A DNA stretch of 64,000 nt. Source: Odontesthes bonariensis. Lineage: Eukaryota > Chordata > Actinopteri > Atheriniformes > Atherinopsidae. The notes under the pieces were generated by a model. The model did no database searches and had not been told where the DNA came from. It saw nothing but the letters and a program-made list of their open reading frames with translations. The DNA lies in NCBI RefSeq assembly GCF_027942865.1, contig NC_134508.1, positions 38,995,466 through 39,059,465 of the forward strand, in the 5' to 3' direction. The position numbers and the translations under genes are program-made. Below, piece by piece: positions 33,057 to 45,736 of this stretch. Every line of letters begins with the position of its first letter. The first letter of the stretch is position 1.

Positions 33057-33850
33057 TGTCATCCACTTATCCGAGGTCAGGTAGGGAAGGCAAAGGTTCA
33101 GGAGAGAAACCCAGACATCCCTCTTCCCAGCGACACTCTCCTGCTGTTCCTGGGGGATTCTGAGGCGTTCCCAGGCCAGAAGGGATAAACCCTCCAGTAA
33201 GTTCTGGGTCTGCACAGACAGGGGCCTCCACCAGACATTCCCGGGACACCCTCACTACTCGTTTGGGCTTACCAGGTCAGGGAGGCTGTTTCTCCCAATC
33301 CTATCTCTCCAGGTCACTCGATCATTGCCAACATGGGGCATTGAAATTCCCCAGAAGAACAATGGAATCCCCAGGTGACATCCAGTCCAGGACGCCACCT
33401 CCACACTCACAACAGTCAGAACCTTTCCTCCTGCAACTTACAGCCACAGTGAGGTGACCCTCTTGGTCACCGGGGAGAACTCTTACACGGAGGCGCTAAG
33501 CTGGAGGCTTGTGAGTATCCCCACACTCACCTCTCTCCATGGGCAACTCCAGAGGATGAGAGTGTCCAACCCCTCTCCAGGAGTTTGGTTCCAGAGCCAA
33601 CGCTGTGTGTGGAGGTAAGCCTATCTAGTTGGTACCGCTCCAACTCACACACCAGCTCAGGCTCTTTCCCTGGCAGCAAAGTGACATTCCACATCCCTCG
33701 AGTCAGTTGGCGACACAGGGATCGGCACACTCAGGCTCCCACCTTTGCCTGCCACCAATCTCACTCTGCAACCAACCTCGAATTTCCTCCCTGTGAGTGT
33801 TGGGCCAATGTGGAGGGGGCTTCCTGACTCTTATTCTGAGCCAAAGCTGG
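33057..33850 (-). pseudogene. LINE remnant: APE endonuclease start joined to ORF2 end
   Basis: On the minus strand, an endonuclease N-terminus (GMWNVTLLPGKEPELV, SVGSGTKLLERGWTL, SSSGVAHGER) at 33730-33527 is followed by eroded endonuclease sequence. The end of a LINE frame follows (WERLRIPQEQQESVAG, VWVSLLNLCLP) and a short GGATAAGTGGATG tail at about 33057. This tail is typical of fish RTE/Rex3-like elements. The RT domain between is deleted. Clade is uncertain. Confidence 0.6.
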
Positions 33851-33884
33851 CCCCCCCACATGAAAAATTTTTTTTTAATTTTTT

Positions 33885-34877
33885 TTCTATGCACATATAA
33901 TATTATTGTTCTTATTAACTTGTGCATCTCTTTCTCAGCGGGTATCCCTGGTCTGGTGTTATGGTGTTTCTTGTCTCGCCTGAAGTAAAGTTTTGATGCA
34001 ATCTGTTGGTTTCCTTAGATAAGCTACTCTCTTTGAATTGGTTTTGTATATATGAATTGGACTAATTTGAAATTTAATAAATTGGATTTGATTAGATTAT
34101 GATTAGGTTACAATTAATTTAATTCTAATTGGCTTGAAATAGATTGTATCTTTGAAGTGCCTTAAAGGATAAGACCGTTTTTTTGACATTGGGCCCTTGA
34201 TTTCACATTATAACATGATGTTCTACTCACCCCTGCTTGTTGTTGGTCATTTGGAGCTGTTCAGAAGATATTCGAGAGGCGTCTGGCTGCTCTCTTGAGA
34301 TATTCGGCCATGAAACGGTTTCCTATGGGCAAGTTTATACAGGCACAAACTATGCTGTTTATAATTTATTAATTACTGTACACTAGCACTGATAACGTGG
34401 AGGTGCGTCGCTTACTTAAAAAAATCCGGGTTACTAATTTTGAATTTTAGCCGAATGAATAAATAGGCAGCAGGTCTGTGGGCTGTCTGTGGTAGTAGCA
34501 CGACGATGACGTCAGTAACACCCACTTTACGACAAAAATTCAAAATTACAGTAACCCGGATTTTTTTAAGTAAGCGATGCACCTCCACGTTATCAGTGCT
34601 AGTGTAGAGTAATTAATAAATTATAAACAGCATATTTTGTGCCTGTATAAACTTGCCCATAGGAAACCGTTTCATGGCCGAATATCTCAAGAGAGCAGCC
34701 AGACGCCTCTCGAATATCTTCGGAACAGCTCCAAATGACCAACAACAAGCAGGGGTGAGTAGAACATCATGTTATAATGTGAAATCAAGGGCCCAATGTC
34801 AAAAAACCGGTCTTATCCTTTAAGATTACTTTTATTGTGATTTGGCGCAATATAAATAAAACTGAACTGAATTGAAT
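33885..34877 (+). mobile_element. Older L2-like LINE 3' end with a foldback element inside
   Basis: Diverged counterpart of the L2 3' UTR (CAATCTGTTGGTTTCCTTAG, then GGCTTGAA, GTGCCTTAA and an ATAAATAAAACTGAA tail). 5' truncated, no coding part. Interrupted at TTAA by the foldback element 34166-34819. Confidence 0.7.
34166..34819. mobile_element. Foldback transposon, TTAA target duplication
   Basis: Starts AGGATAAGACC and ends GGTCTTATCCT, with TTAA on both sides (34162-34165 and 34820-34823). The two arms (about 34166-34455 and 34530-34819, near 290 bases each) are inverted copies with few differences. Matched pairs include GGGCCCTTGATTTCACATTA with its complement near the right end and ATCCGGGTTACT facing AGTAACCCGGAT. 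The loop of about 75 bases has no coding frame. TTAA duplications are used by piggyBac and Kolobok types; which one drives this element is unknown. Confidence 0.85.
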
Positions 34878-34879
34878 AA

Positions 34880-35285
34880 CATTAATTTTTGGACAGTGGG
34901 AGGAAGACAAAGAGAGGCCATGCATGCATGAAGAGAACATGCAAAGTCCACACAGAAAGGCTCTTGCCACGATTTGATACAGGAACCTTATTTCTGGGTT
35001 CTGTTAGTGCTAATCACCACACCACTGTGCTGCCACCTTTGCAAAAGCACATGTTCAAAAACTTTTATAGTTGTGAACTTATTCTGAGTTTTCAGTCCAA
35101 CAAATGTGATTCTATAGTGATTTTTGTCCTCACACCCATGTTGCATGAATTAAAAAACAAAATTGATAAACTAAGTAGGCTGCTATGCTGACAGCCTCAG
35201 ATATATATATTTCTGGTTAACCCATATATTTGTGGCCTTCAAACAGCCTCCGAGAAGTCAGATTAAGTTTATGATATTTGAGCAA
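34880..35285. other. No gene seen; start of the OR-B duplicated block
   Basis: Carries GTGGCCTTCAAACAGCCTCC at 35232, shared with the region upstream of OR-A (18600). Confidence 0.45.
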
Positions 35286-35873
35286 TGATAATTGCTTTAT
35301 TTTGGTGCTCTGCCACTATGCAACACCTGTTACTGATAAAACAGTCGAAGAGATCATCCGCAGTCTGAGTTCATCAATGTGCTGCCTTGATGAGTTGCCC
35401 ACCAGATTTCTTAAGTCTGTGCTGAGCAGTTTGTTACCACAACTTGCTCATCTGATCAAGGTGACAAATGACATCCGCCTGAACAAAGATGGAAGTAAAG
35501 TCACAGTCTTAGTGCTGTTGGACCTGAGTGCTGCCTTTGACACTGTTGATCATGCGATCTTATTACAGAGGTTAGAAGACTGGTCTCTGGTAGTGCTTTA
35601 AACTGGTTCAAGTCCTATCTCGAGGACAGGAAATATTTTGTTGAAATCGGTAACTGTGTCTCAGAATGAGTATGACCTGTGGGGTTGCCCAGGAGTCAAT
35701 CCTGGGACCCCTATTGTTCAATCTGTACATGCTTCCATTAGGCCAGCTAATATGCAGCTATAATGTGTCCTACCACAACTATGCAGATGACATTCTAGAT
35801 CCACGTGTCACTGACGGAAGAACATGCAACTCAGACAAAACTGAAATCATTGTCTGTGGCCCACAGAAACAAA

Positions 35874-36623
35874 AGCCGCTTTCGGACAGAGCCGTTCTAA
35901 GAACACAGTTATAAGAACTGTCCTACTCGAATTTCGTTCTGATAACTGTCCTTCCCCAGCTGAACTGTTTCAGTCTGCATTCGCACATGAGTCGGGACCA
36001 GGTTGGGTTTGACTGGACCGTCTGCGTCAGTGACGTGTTACTTTAGCCGTTTAGCGCCACATTCACCGCCAAAGCAAAACAAAACAAAACCCGGTAAAAG
36101 TAAGGAGAGAAGAAAAAACACCACAAAGAAGCTAATATGGAGAGCTAGGAGGCCACTGTGTTCATGGTCTGCATGATGGTGATATTAATCATGGACGATC
36201 ACATCGGGCGTCTAACATCGAGGCTGGAAGAGCTCACAGAGAGAGTCAAGAGACGAAGGATCGAGCGCAGGTGATACTTTTTCATTTCATGAAGGAAGAA
36301 AGGAGAGCAGAGTATCGCAGACAAAGGAGACAACGTGTAAGTTTAACTTATTAAACACCCGCCGGTTCTGTCTGTGTCGAATGAGGAAACATTTCAGCCG
36401 TGACAGTATGACATGGGGCGTAGCTACTGACCACCACACACCTCCGTCAGATGTGTTCCTATAGAACCCTGAAAAGACCCAGCCTCGGAGAAGGAGCTGA
36501 AACGGTTATAGGAACTAAGGGAGATGGTCCCGAGTTCCTGTATGTCCGAATGCGGGAGAAAACGGCCCCGTGGATTAAAAGGTTATAGGAACTGCCAAAG
36601 GTTCCTACAGTCCGAAAGCGGCT
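35874..36623. mobile_element. Harbinger-like MITE/deletion derivative (750 bp)
   Basis: The ends AGCCGCTTTCGGACAG and (inverted) AGCCGCTTTCGGACTG match at 15 of 16 bases. The A-rich flanks are compatible with a 3-base AAA duplication. The surrounding LINE frame resumes directly after it. The interior contains a short frame near 36170-36270 rich in Glu/Arg that may be the start of a transposase; too short to name. Confidence 0.6.
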
Positions 36624-36879
36624 AAAGAGAAAGTGTTATCAGTCACCTTGAGACTCTCTCTCTAAAACCTAATAATCAAGTTATAAATCTAGGGGTAATA
36701 TTGGACTTAGACCTGAACTTTAACAGCCACATTAAATCGATAACACCAGCAGCTTTTTACTATCTAAAAAACATTGCCAGAATCAAAGGAATAGTGTCTA
36801 AACCAGACTTAGAAAGACTAATCCATGCGTTTGTCTCCAGCAGGTTAGACTACTGTAACGGCCTGCTCCTTTTCTAACA

Positions 36880-37225
36880 GGCTCATCTAGCTCCACTGTC
36901 ACAAGGACCGATTCAGGAAATCCTTCCTACCAGCAGTCATCACCATCTTCAACACCTCCCCTCTGGCTGGAAGAGAACTTCAACCTCAATAGGCTTGAAG
37001 TCTCTAAAAAAAAATTAAAAATTAAAAAAAATTAAAAATACTGTAGATTTGTACTTAGCGAATGTTTATTCTCTATTTTTATTTATTTTATTTTATTTTA
37101 TTTTATATTTATTTTATTCTATTCTATTGGCTTGTTTTTACTATTTTAATTGTTTTTCATATCTTTACTGAATGCTGCTGCAACAAAACAATTTCCCAAA
37201 TTGGGATCAATAAAGTATCTATCTG

Positions 37226-37272
<47 letters not shown>
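36880..37272 (+). mobile_element. Rex1-like 3' end with tetranucleotide tail
   Basis: Short piece of LINE C-terminus, an AT-rich 3' UTR, and TTGGGATCAATAAAGTATCT followed by ATCT repeats (37223-37272, about 12 units), the usual Rex1 tail. AACAGGCT at both sides (36879-36886 and 37275-37282) is a likely target duplication. Confidence 0.7.
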
Positions 37273-37273
<1 letters not shown>

Positions 37274-37850
37274 AACAGGCTGTAAGACAGCTGCAGTACA
37301 TCCAAAACACTGCTGCTTGAGTCCTGACTAGAACCAGGAAATATGACCATTAGTCCAGTGCTCAGGTCTCTGCACTGTCTTCCTGTCACTCAGAGAATAG
37401 ACTTTAAAACAGCTCTGCTTGTGTACAAGTCTCTTCATGGTCAAGTGCCAAAGTATATCTCTGACCTATTAGAGCCATATGAACCAACTCGGGCTCTGAG
37501 AAGCTCAGGGAGGGGTCTCCTGCTGGTGCCCAGAGTCAGGACTAAACAAGGTGAGGCTGCGCTTCAGTTTTATGCTCCTAAAATCTGGAACAGTCTTCCA
37601 GAAGATGTGAGACAGGCCTCAAGTCTGACAATATGCAAATCCATTCTGAAAACAGTTCTTTTTAGCTGTGCATATGACACCTGAAAGTATTTTATCTGCA
37701 GTCTTCACTTTTAATTTAATCAATTAATGATTTTTTTTATGTTTTCTTTAATTATTTTATTTGCCTTCTTATTATTTTATAGCACTTTGAATTGCCTTGT
37801 GTCTGCATTGTGCTCTACAAATAAAATTGCTTTGCCGTCTGTAGCGTTAT

Positions 37851-40278
37851 CGGGCATTTGCATCAAATATAAGGATTTATAAGACGTTTTCACTGTCTCA
37901 AATAAACCTTTAAAACCTCGAATTTAGGGCACCACCTACCTATAATTTACTTTAATTACAGTCAGGTAGGAAAACTGTTGAAATATTACGATCCTGGTAT
38001 GTTAAATTAATAATCAGTTAATAATCAATTAATAATCAGTCTCATATCTCGCTACTTTCGTGAAGTTCTCGTTTGGTTGGACAAACATTACGTAAAGAAA
38101 GCATACGACACAATCTGTGATTATAACATATATATATAGATATATGAACTATTTATTAAAATGATATGACCAAAACATGAACCTTTAAAACAAACAGGAG
38201 ATGCATTGAATATGGGTGATTATATGAAACACTTAGTGAATGGAAAATAAAATATGGGGAATGGGGAGATACTGGATGTATTCAAATAGTTTAGGTTGGC
38301 TGACTATTTGACGCTAAATACTGACATTTCGGATTAATTTATCATTCTGTGAAAGCCTCGAGACATCCATCAAACCCACTTTAAGGTGAAAACGGGTCGG
38401 TCTTACTGTGCTGAAGTTCTGCTTAGTCAGCTCGGAACACGGCAGCGGCCACGCGGGGTCCGAGGGGATTTCTCTTCCGCTCTCTGGGCCTTCCTGGTTG
38501 TGGTGGCTGACTTTAGCGGACTTCTCAGTTGCTTCTTTCACTGGGAAACGGGAACGATGGTGCCGAGGGCTGTGGTTAGATGATCGAATCTTTCGAGTGT
38601 CAGTTGGTCCGTTGCTTCTCTGATGAAGTGAACTTAAGTTCACAGAAGATTAATAAAAGGTTGCTTGGAGTTGGCTTTCTGGGTAGGAAAACTTCATCCT
38701 GTTCTTATCTTTGTTCGGGTCTTTCTTTCTCGTCTCCGGGGTCTCACTGGGTTCTGGAGGGCTTCCTCCGGTCGTCCTCTGCATCGCTCATCCTCTGTCT
38801 TTCCGCCCTCTCCTGAGATTATGGGAAAACTCCCAAACTCTGGTGAGCTCTTCTCTTCTGCTCAAACCATCTCCAAATCTCTCTGAGCAACTGTTCTCTG
38901 CTCAAATCTCCTTCTGAAACTCTGGGTTGGAACTCTTCTGGAACAAGTGGCATGAAGCCAGAAACAAGACGCCTGAAGCGAGAGCCAGAAAACGAGAGAA
39001 CGAGAGAGAGCGAGAGCGAGAGACCTGTGTTTTTCGCGGGCTCCGGGTTTTGACTCTCGGAGGCGGGGCGTGACGTAAGCTTACACTACTCTTTCAGCCA
39101 ATGATATGCTTGAACTGTGTGCATGTCTGCCTGGGTGTCTGTGTAAGGTGATCTGTGCTATATGGGGATTTCTGGATGAGACAAAGAAACGCTTATTTCT
39201 CCATTACTCCGTCTCATAGAACATTTGTCTCGGTGATTCTGAAAACACTACATCTTTTTAAGATATGCAGATGAAAGATATAACATAGACTTGCAATATA
39301 AAGACATCAAAATAACACACAACGTAATTGATGATTATGACTTTCAAAATTCAGATGAATATCTATGAAATCGTGACATATGAATAGTGAACCACACAAT
39401 GTTCATTTTCTGTGTTAACAATGGGGATACCAAACAAATACCAAATAGATACCGAAGGGACATCGTTAGAAGTTAATAGCTGCATATATCTTGTCCATTT
39501 TACTGAGTCCTCTGGGATTTAAATGTTCAACTAATCAACACTGCAGACCACTAGGGGGCAATGTGGTTCCATCAGGCAGGTTGGGCATTTTCAACCAAGA
39601 TCAGTTCTTTGTCAATATTTAAGCCAGAATTGTACAAATTGTCTCTATATGCGTCTTGTGATCAAGCTGGAAACCTGAAAGAAATTGTATACGGTTATCA
39701 AACACATTTAATATAGTTTTAAGATTCGACTAAAAGTGAGTCTTAGTGAAGTCTTCTCAGTTTGTGTGTAGCCATCTGGTCTCTTTTTCTGGTGGGAGAG
39801 GGTGTTAACATGTCAATTCGATTCATGGTGAAGATAAGATAGTGAGGTCTCCAACATCTCCAACAGAAAGGTCCTTTGTTCATTCGAGTTTTCCAATTTT
39901 TATGGCAAGTGTCTGTTTCTTATTTTTCACTCCAAAAAGCTTTTAAGAAGGTAGAAGGTGAACGTAAATTAGGCAGTTTCTGTCTCTTTTTCCTTTGTGG
40001 AAAGAAAATGAAGATCTGGTTTATATCCACATACGTAAACATCCCCCACAGGAATGTTGGTTTTGTCAAAGTTTGAAAAACTCTTAATCCACACGGCACT
40101 GTGACTGCTACACGTCCCTAAACCAGTCATAACGCACCTGTGTTTCTACAGTGGATCTGTTACATCAAACCAAACACTACATATAATCTGAAACTTTGCT
40201 GATAAATGTCTCTAAATCCTGTGCATTTTGGCTTTAAAAACTACGGGCATGTTATTTTCAAGTCTTCTTTGATGTGAA
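37851..40278. other. 2.4 kb without recognised gene
   Basis: No long frame. It holds ATATATATAGATATAT (38130), a GC-rich and purine-rich patch at 38990-39080 with TGACGTAA (CRE-like, 39070), and a CTCF-like site at 39548-39560. The composition (GC-rich patch between AT-rich sides) might be an LTR or leader of an unknown retroelement, but I see no paired LTR. Confidence 0.4.
39548..39560 (+). promoter_or_regulatory. CTCF-like motif
   Basis: CCACTAGGGGGCA agrees with the vertebrate CTCF core CCASNAGRKGGCR. Single match by eye; the surrounding bases were not scored. Confidence 0.35.
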
Positions 40279-40749
40279 GTAATCTTAATTCTTTTTTTTT
40301 TTGGAAATATTTTTTTCTTTATTAAGGCTTTAAGGATACATACATTAAAGGATATTAATCATACATTTCTCCTTTCAGTGTTTACACAGTCAGTCCCCTT
40401 GCCAAAACTAAAATAGGTAAATAAAACTAATATAAATACATTATTTATGGCAGATGAGACTCAAAAATATCAACATTGTGTTCCCTAAAAACTTTTTTTT
40501 TCCAAATGCAAAAGGAAATAAATAAAAAACAAAATGAACATAAGGGGAAGTTTCACTGTATTCCTTACAAAATAATTATGAAAAATATACTACAATAATA
40601 TAATACTAATATATTACAAGAAGATGCCTCAAGCAAAATCTGATCTTAAACCCACTTGTTCAACATACTCAGTCCATCTATGCCATATCCTAGAAAAATC
40701 TCCTGGCTTTATTTTGAGAGAGTAGGTCAACTTTTCCATTATGTATATG

Positions 40750-43700
40750 TCATGAATTAGATCCAACCATTGTAGGTGGGTTTCGCTTTAACCATCTTCT
40801 GGATATTGTGTTTTTGGTTGCTACTAGCAGAATAAGTAACAGCTTTTTATCCCAGTAATCCCAGACATCCATGGAAATATTTCCCAAGTATAAAGTCTCA
40901 AAACTATAAGGAATGTCTACATCAAATATCTTGTTCAGGTGACCGTGAACGTCCCTCCAGTATGGTGTTATCATTAGGCAATCCCAGAAAATATGAAAAT
41001 GATTGGCCTCCCTTGCCCCACAGGCCCTCCAGCAGCCAGTGCTTGATAGTTGTGTATGCTGCTGTAGTGGTGTTATAAAAAATCTGGATATGTTTTTCCA
41101 ACTATATTCACGCCATGTGTTCGAGCATGTTGTTCCCCATTGTAATCTCCAAAGATTTCCCCATTCTTCTTCAGATATTGTAAGATTACCTTCCTTTTCC
41201 CATTTATGTTTAATGTACACAGTGTTGTCTGGGCTAGCTTGACGTAATGCATGATAAAGTTTAGATACAACCTTCTTGCAAGTTCCTGAACTAATTGTCA
41301 CATGGAACACCTCTAAGATACCTGTCTTTTGCCCCTCTAGTGCTCTAGCTATATTCTCCTGGAAATAACGTCTTAGTTGGATGTATCTGTAGAAATCTTG
41401 AGGTTGTAATGCATTCTCTTGCTGCAGAAGCTCAAAGCTTTTAAGTGTGCCTTTGTTTACAAAAGTGTGGTAGGTGGTAAGCCCTGCTTTAGTCCAGGTC
41501 TTAAAATTAGAATCCAAAGTGTTAGGGGAGAAATCTGTGTCATAGGCACACCAGCGTAGTATTTTTAAGCTATGTTCCAAATCACAGAGTTTTCTTACTT
41601 TCTGCCATGCTCTCAATGTAGTATTAATCCATGGGTTGTTTTTTCCAATCATGTTGTTCATTAATTTAATGTCTGCTGTTACGGCTGCTAAAGGAATCTG
41701 GCTCATATTGCTCTCTATATCTTTCCATCTTGCGGAATATGATGAGTTGCTCCAGCACAGTGAAGGTCTTAACTGGGCTGCAAAATGATATTCCCGCAGA
41801 CAAGGAAGGCCAAGACCACCATAATCTTTATGCAGTTGGAGAGTTTTTTACCTAATTTCTACCTTGCCACAGAAATCTTGATATCATTTTGTCCCATTCC
41901 ATAAACTGTTTTATGGGTATGTCCACTGGAAGACTCTGGAAGAGGTATAGTAGCCTTGGTAGCACATTCATTCTTATAGATTCTACCCTTGAATAGAGAC
42001 CAAGGAAGGGAATATTGCTCCATCTCTGCATATCAGCTTTAATGTTGTCATATAGTGGTCCATAATTCAAACAGGTTAGTTTTGTAATATCTTTTGGGAG
42101 ATTTACTCCAAGATATCTTATATGGTCTGCCTCCCACCTTAATTTGTACTTTCCTACTAAGGAGCTGGAAGGGTCGAAATTAAATGTTAGCACTTGGGTC
42201 TTCTGAACGTTTAGTTTATAACCAGAGAGAGCACCGTAATTCTCTAATTCAGTTATTAGTTTAGGAAATGTCAGATTGGGCTTTGTTATGTAAACTAAAA
42301 CGTCATCTGCAAAAAGTGCAAGTTTGTGTTCCTCATTATGTATAGTTATTCCTTTGATGTCGCCATTCTGTCGTATCCACTGACTCAGGGGTTCGATAAA
42401 TAATACAAAAAGCATAGGTGAGGCTGGACAACCCTGCCTTGTTCCTCGTTCCAGAGTAAATGATTTTGAGAGAGCTCCATTTACCTTATTCCTGGCAGTG
42501 GGCTTATCATATAAGGCTTTGAAAGTATTAATGATTGAGTTATGGAATCCAAATTTTGCTAAAACTTTGTACAGGAAGGACAGCCTGACAGAGTCATGCG
42601 CCTTCTCTGCATCCAGGCTTACCAACATTGCTTCTGTATCTTTTTGTATGATATGATTAATGATGTGAAGTGTTCTTCTCACACTGTCCTGAGTTTGCCT
42701 TTGCCTTATAAAACCAGTCTGGTCGGTGTGAATTAACAATGGTAAAATGTTGTCAATTCTGTGTGCCAGTATAGATGTAAATAATTTGTAGTCTATGTTT
42801 AATACGCTAATAGGACAGAAATTATCACACTACAACATGTCTTTCCCTTCCTTGGGGATTAATGAAATTGTTGCCTCTTTCCAAGAGGGTGGAATTTTGT
42901 TTTCCCTTAAGACCCAGTTGAAAGTATCCAATAGTATAGGAGCTAATTTTTCTCTTAACGATTTGTACCATTCCCCAGTAAAACCGTCTGGGCCTGGTGA
43001 TTTGTTTGCTTTTAACCTTGAGATGGCTGCATTTATCTTATCGGTTTTTATGCTGCTGATAATTGTTCATTTTGTTCTGCAGAGACAGAGGGGAGGTCAA
43101 GTGAGGCCAAGAATGTATCAATATGTAAAAAATTGTCAATATGTTGCTGAGAATATAACTTTTGGTAGAACTTTTCCGAACACTGCTGGATTTTCCCTAG
43201 TCCATGTTCGATTTCCCCAGAGTCAGGATTTCGAATCTTAGAAATTGTATTGTCTGCTTGCTACTTTTTCAATTTGTATGCCAGTAGTTTCATTGCCTTC
43301 CCTCAAGCCTCATAATAACGTTGTTTTAGAAATAGAAGCTTATTTTGTATTTCTTGTGTACTCATTTCCTCTATCTCCCTCTTAACCGCTTTGATTTTTT
43401 GTTTTTCACCTTCATCTGAGGTAGTACTGTGGACTGTGTAAATGTTTTAGTTTATTCTCCAACTCTTGCCGCTTTTGGCGCCTATTTTTTTGTAGGAAAG
43501 AGGAGATGGCAATGATTTTACCCCTCATAACAGCCTTGAGTGAGTCCCAGAGGATACCAGGTGTCACCTCCCCATTATCATTTAAATCCATAAACATGTC
43601 AATTTCTGCTAATAAACAATTCTTCATATCTGGATTGTTCAGTATATTTGAGTTCAATCTCCATAGTGTAGATCTTTTTTTCCGTATTCAAAGACATGTG

Positions 43701-44404
43701 GATAAACACAGGGCTTTGGTCAGAAAGAGTTATTGGGCCTATGTTGCACCTCTCAATTTTGTGTAGATCTCTACTGAAAGTAAAGAAATAATCTATCCTG
43801 GTGTATACTGAATGTGGAGCGGAATAGTAAGTATAATCTCGGAATCTCGGGTAGTAGGATGTAATTCTCTCCATATATGTCCAATACCAAATTCCTTCAT
43901 CAAGCCCATCGTTCTTCTACTTACAGGTTTTGTCTCAGACTTGCCATTTGAAACGTCTAGTGTTGGGTGGAGATGTATGTTAAAGTCCCCCGCACAAATG
44001 ACCACCCCTTGCGCTTTAGTTGTCATCAAATCAAACATTTTCCCGTAAAACATCCATCCACTGCCTGGAGGAGCATAAACATTGAGTAGAGTTACTATTG
44101 ACCCTTCTAATTGACCTGTAATCAACAAATACCTGCCCTCTGTGTCTGTGATTTCTGACATATGTTCATAATTCACACCTCTTGCTATCAATATAGCTAC
44201 TCCTCTTTTATGTCCTGACCTATCGGATGAAGCAAAAACATATTTGAAACCCATTCTGTTAAGTTTGGCATGCTCAGTGGTATTGAGGTGAGTTTCTTGC
44301 AGATAGGCTACTTGAACCTTATCTTTTTTAAGCTGTGTTAATATTTTCTCTCTTTTTACTGGGTCATTCAAACCATGAACCGTGGCTACTTTTATGTTCT
44401 GCAT
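40750..44404 (-). pseudogene. L1-like ORF2 (endonuclease and reverse transcriptase), broken
   Basis: Endonuclease piece 44404-43793: VATVHGLNDPVKREKI, VAYLQETHL (catalytic Glu), GHKRGVAILI, NVYAPPGS and VVICAGDFNIHL. RT piece 42739-41852: TGFIRQRQTQDSVRRTLHII, VSLDAEKAHDSV (normally AFD; here AHD), GTRQGCPASPMLFVLFIEPL and LALFADDVLVY (FADD catalytic box). C-terminal piece 41706-40750 includes the Cys/His segment (CWRACGAREANHFHIFWDC). The pieces are in different frames with stops between (for example 43412-43657), so at least three lesions exist. Confidence 0.85.
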
Positions 44405-45010
44405 TAAGGCTGATATCGATGATCATGTCCTACATTTAAGTGAAAAACGACCCCTGCGCAGTATAGAACAACTGCAAACACACAATATAAATAATGAACA
44501 GAAAAAAATAAAAAATGAGAAAAATCTTCCACGTCATGAGTCTTGCTGAAGACCCTCCACCAGGTGGAGATAGGTGGATTTGGGGGATGGCCTCCCTCTC
44601 GGTAAGTGGGAGGGCCCTCTGAAGTGTCCACAAAAAGTTCCATGTCCATTTGTATTCCCGAGCATAGGTCCTATAATATTATCACTTTACAGCTAAGGTT
44701 AGAACCAGTGATCTTTTATGAACCACACACAAGCAGAACTCACCATTTTGGAGGGGATTAAGTCTTTACTACGTGCTACTAACCACTGCCCCCGTTTTGG
44801 GGGGGTTCATCTCTTCGGAAAGCTTGTAAACGCTCTTTGTGGTATTCCAGCGCTGGCGTTTTTCCCTCGTCGGCGGGCTCTCCCGCTTCTCTGCCAGGTC
44901 AATTTTCTGAGGCGCTCCATCATCATCTCTGGCCGATTGACAGGGGCGGTGATGTCGAAATCTCCTGTTGCCTCCACGGCCGATTCGTAGATCATCTCTC
45001 CTTCCTGGTA

Positions 45011-45736
45011 TCACACTTTTAGTCGGGCAGGGAACAGCGTGTTAAACTTAATGTTGTGATCCTTGAGAATCTTCCCAACCTCCACGTATTCTTTTCGTTT
45101 TTGCAGGATCCTCGGAGGGTAATCATTGTCCACGTTGATTCGGTTTGTGTCCAAAATCAAGCCCTTATTTTGCCATGCTTTCCTGAGAACCATCTCTTTG
45201 GTACGGAGGCTGGCAAATTTGACAACGATAGATCTTGGTTTAGCAGTAGGTGGGGGCTGGTCTCCTAGCGAGCGATGAGTTCTCTCAATGTCAAGAGCTG
45301 TATCACCAACGTCAAGATTATCCCTCACCAACTGTTGCACAAATTCAATCACTGATGGACTGTCCTTTTCAGCCCCCTCCGGGATCCCGTATAGTCGAAT
45401 GTTTTCGCGTTGTGAGCGGCTCTCCTGGTCGGTTAGCCTCGCCTCCATCTGAGCATGAAGCTTTAGCATTTCAGACATAATGGCCTCGACATTTTGTATT
45501 CTTTCTTCTGCCTTTTCGATTCGACCCTCTGCCTCTTCCAGTTTAGTGTTAGTTATTGCTATTTCCTCTTTGATTTCGTCCATTTGTGATTTGTTATCTT
45601 GTCGAAATTGTCTTAGCTCTCGTAGTATCAGATTCAAATTAGCCATGGGCTCCCCGTCAGGATTAGCAATATTTTGAATCTCTGTTTGCCTTTGAGCTTT
45701 AGGTTCTTTGGAGTCCTTTTTACCCTTAGGTGACAT
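45011..45736 (-). CDS. L1-like ORF1 protein, 241 aa
   Basis: Basic start (MSPKGKKDSKEPKAQRQTE), coiled coil (residues about 45-110; LEEAEGRIEKAEERIQNVEA), RRM-like core (SQRENIRLYGIPEGAEK, IERTHRSLG, RSIVVKFASLRTKEMVLRKA) and C-terminal domain (RILQKRKEYVEV, TLFPARLKV). This is the order of L1 ORF1p, an RNA-binding trimer that coats LINE RNA. It is open throughout, while ORF2 is broken. It ends just after LFPARLKV, slightly short of typical length, so a late frameshift may have removed a few residues. Confidence 0.8.
   Translation of the reverse strand: MSPKGKKDSKEPKAQRQTEIQNIANPDGEPMANLNLILRELRQFRQDNKSQMDEIKEEIAITNTKLEEAEGRIEKAEERIQNVEAIMSEMLKLHAQMEARLTDQESRSQRENIRLYGIPEGAEKDSPSVIEFVQQLVRDNLDVGDTALDIERTHRSLGDQPPPTAKPRSIVVKFASLRTKEMVLRKAWQNKGLILDTNRINVDNDYPPRILQKRKEYVEVGKILKDHNIKFNTLFPARLKV

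Larger units (their letters stand above)
35320..37684 (+). pseudogene. L2-like reverse transcriptase, eroded
   Basis: Pieces in order: [67 protein letters not shown] (YADD box), [13 protein letters not shown]; then after the MITE NLGVILDLDLNF and SRLDYCNGLL; then after the Rex1 tail SPVLRSLHCLPVTQRIDFK and APKIWNSLPEDVRQ. The pieces lie in several frames, and the segment between LPTR and the AAFD block has a deletion. No endonuclease. Confidence 0.75.
35290..37850 (+). mobile_element. L2-like LINE remnant, composite
   Basis: Decayed L2-group LINE with internal deletions, split by a Harbinger-like MITE (35874-36623) and a Rex1 3' end (about 36880-37272). The 3' end is AT-rich and finishes about 37840 (CTCTACAAATAAAATTGC). 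It is older than copies A and B, judging from its many lesions. Confidence 0.75.

Noticed and set aside
38314..38917. Cluster of overlapping 65-109-codon frames on both strands
   Set aside because: GC-rich patch with few stops; frames overlap without any recognisable domain.
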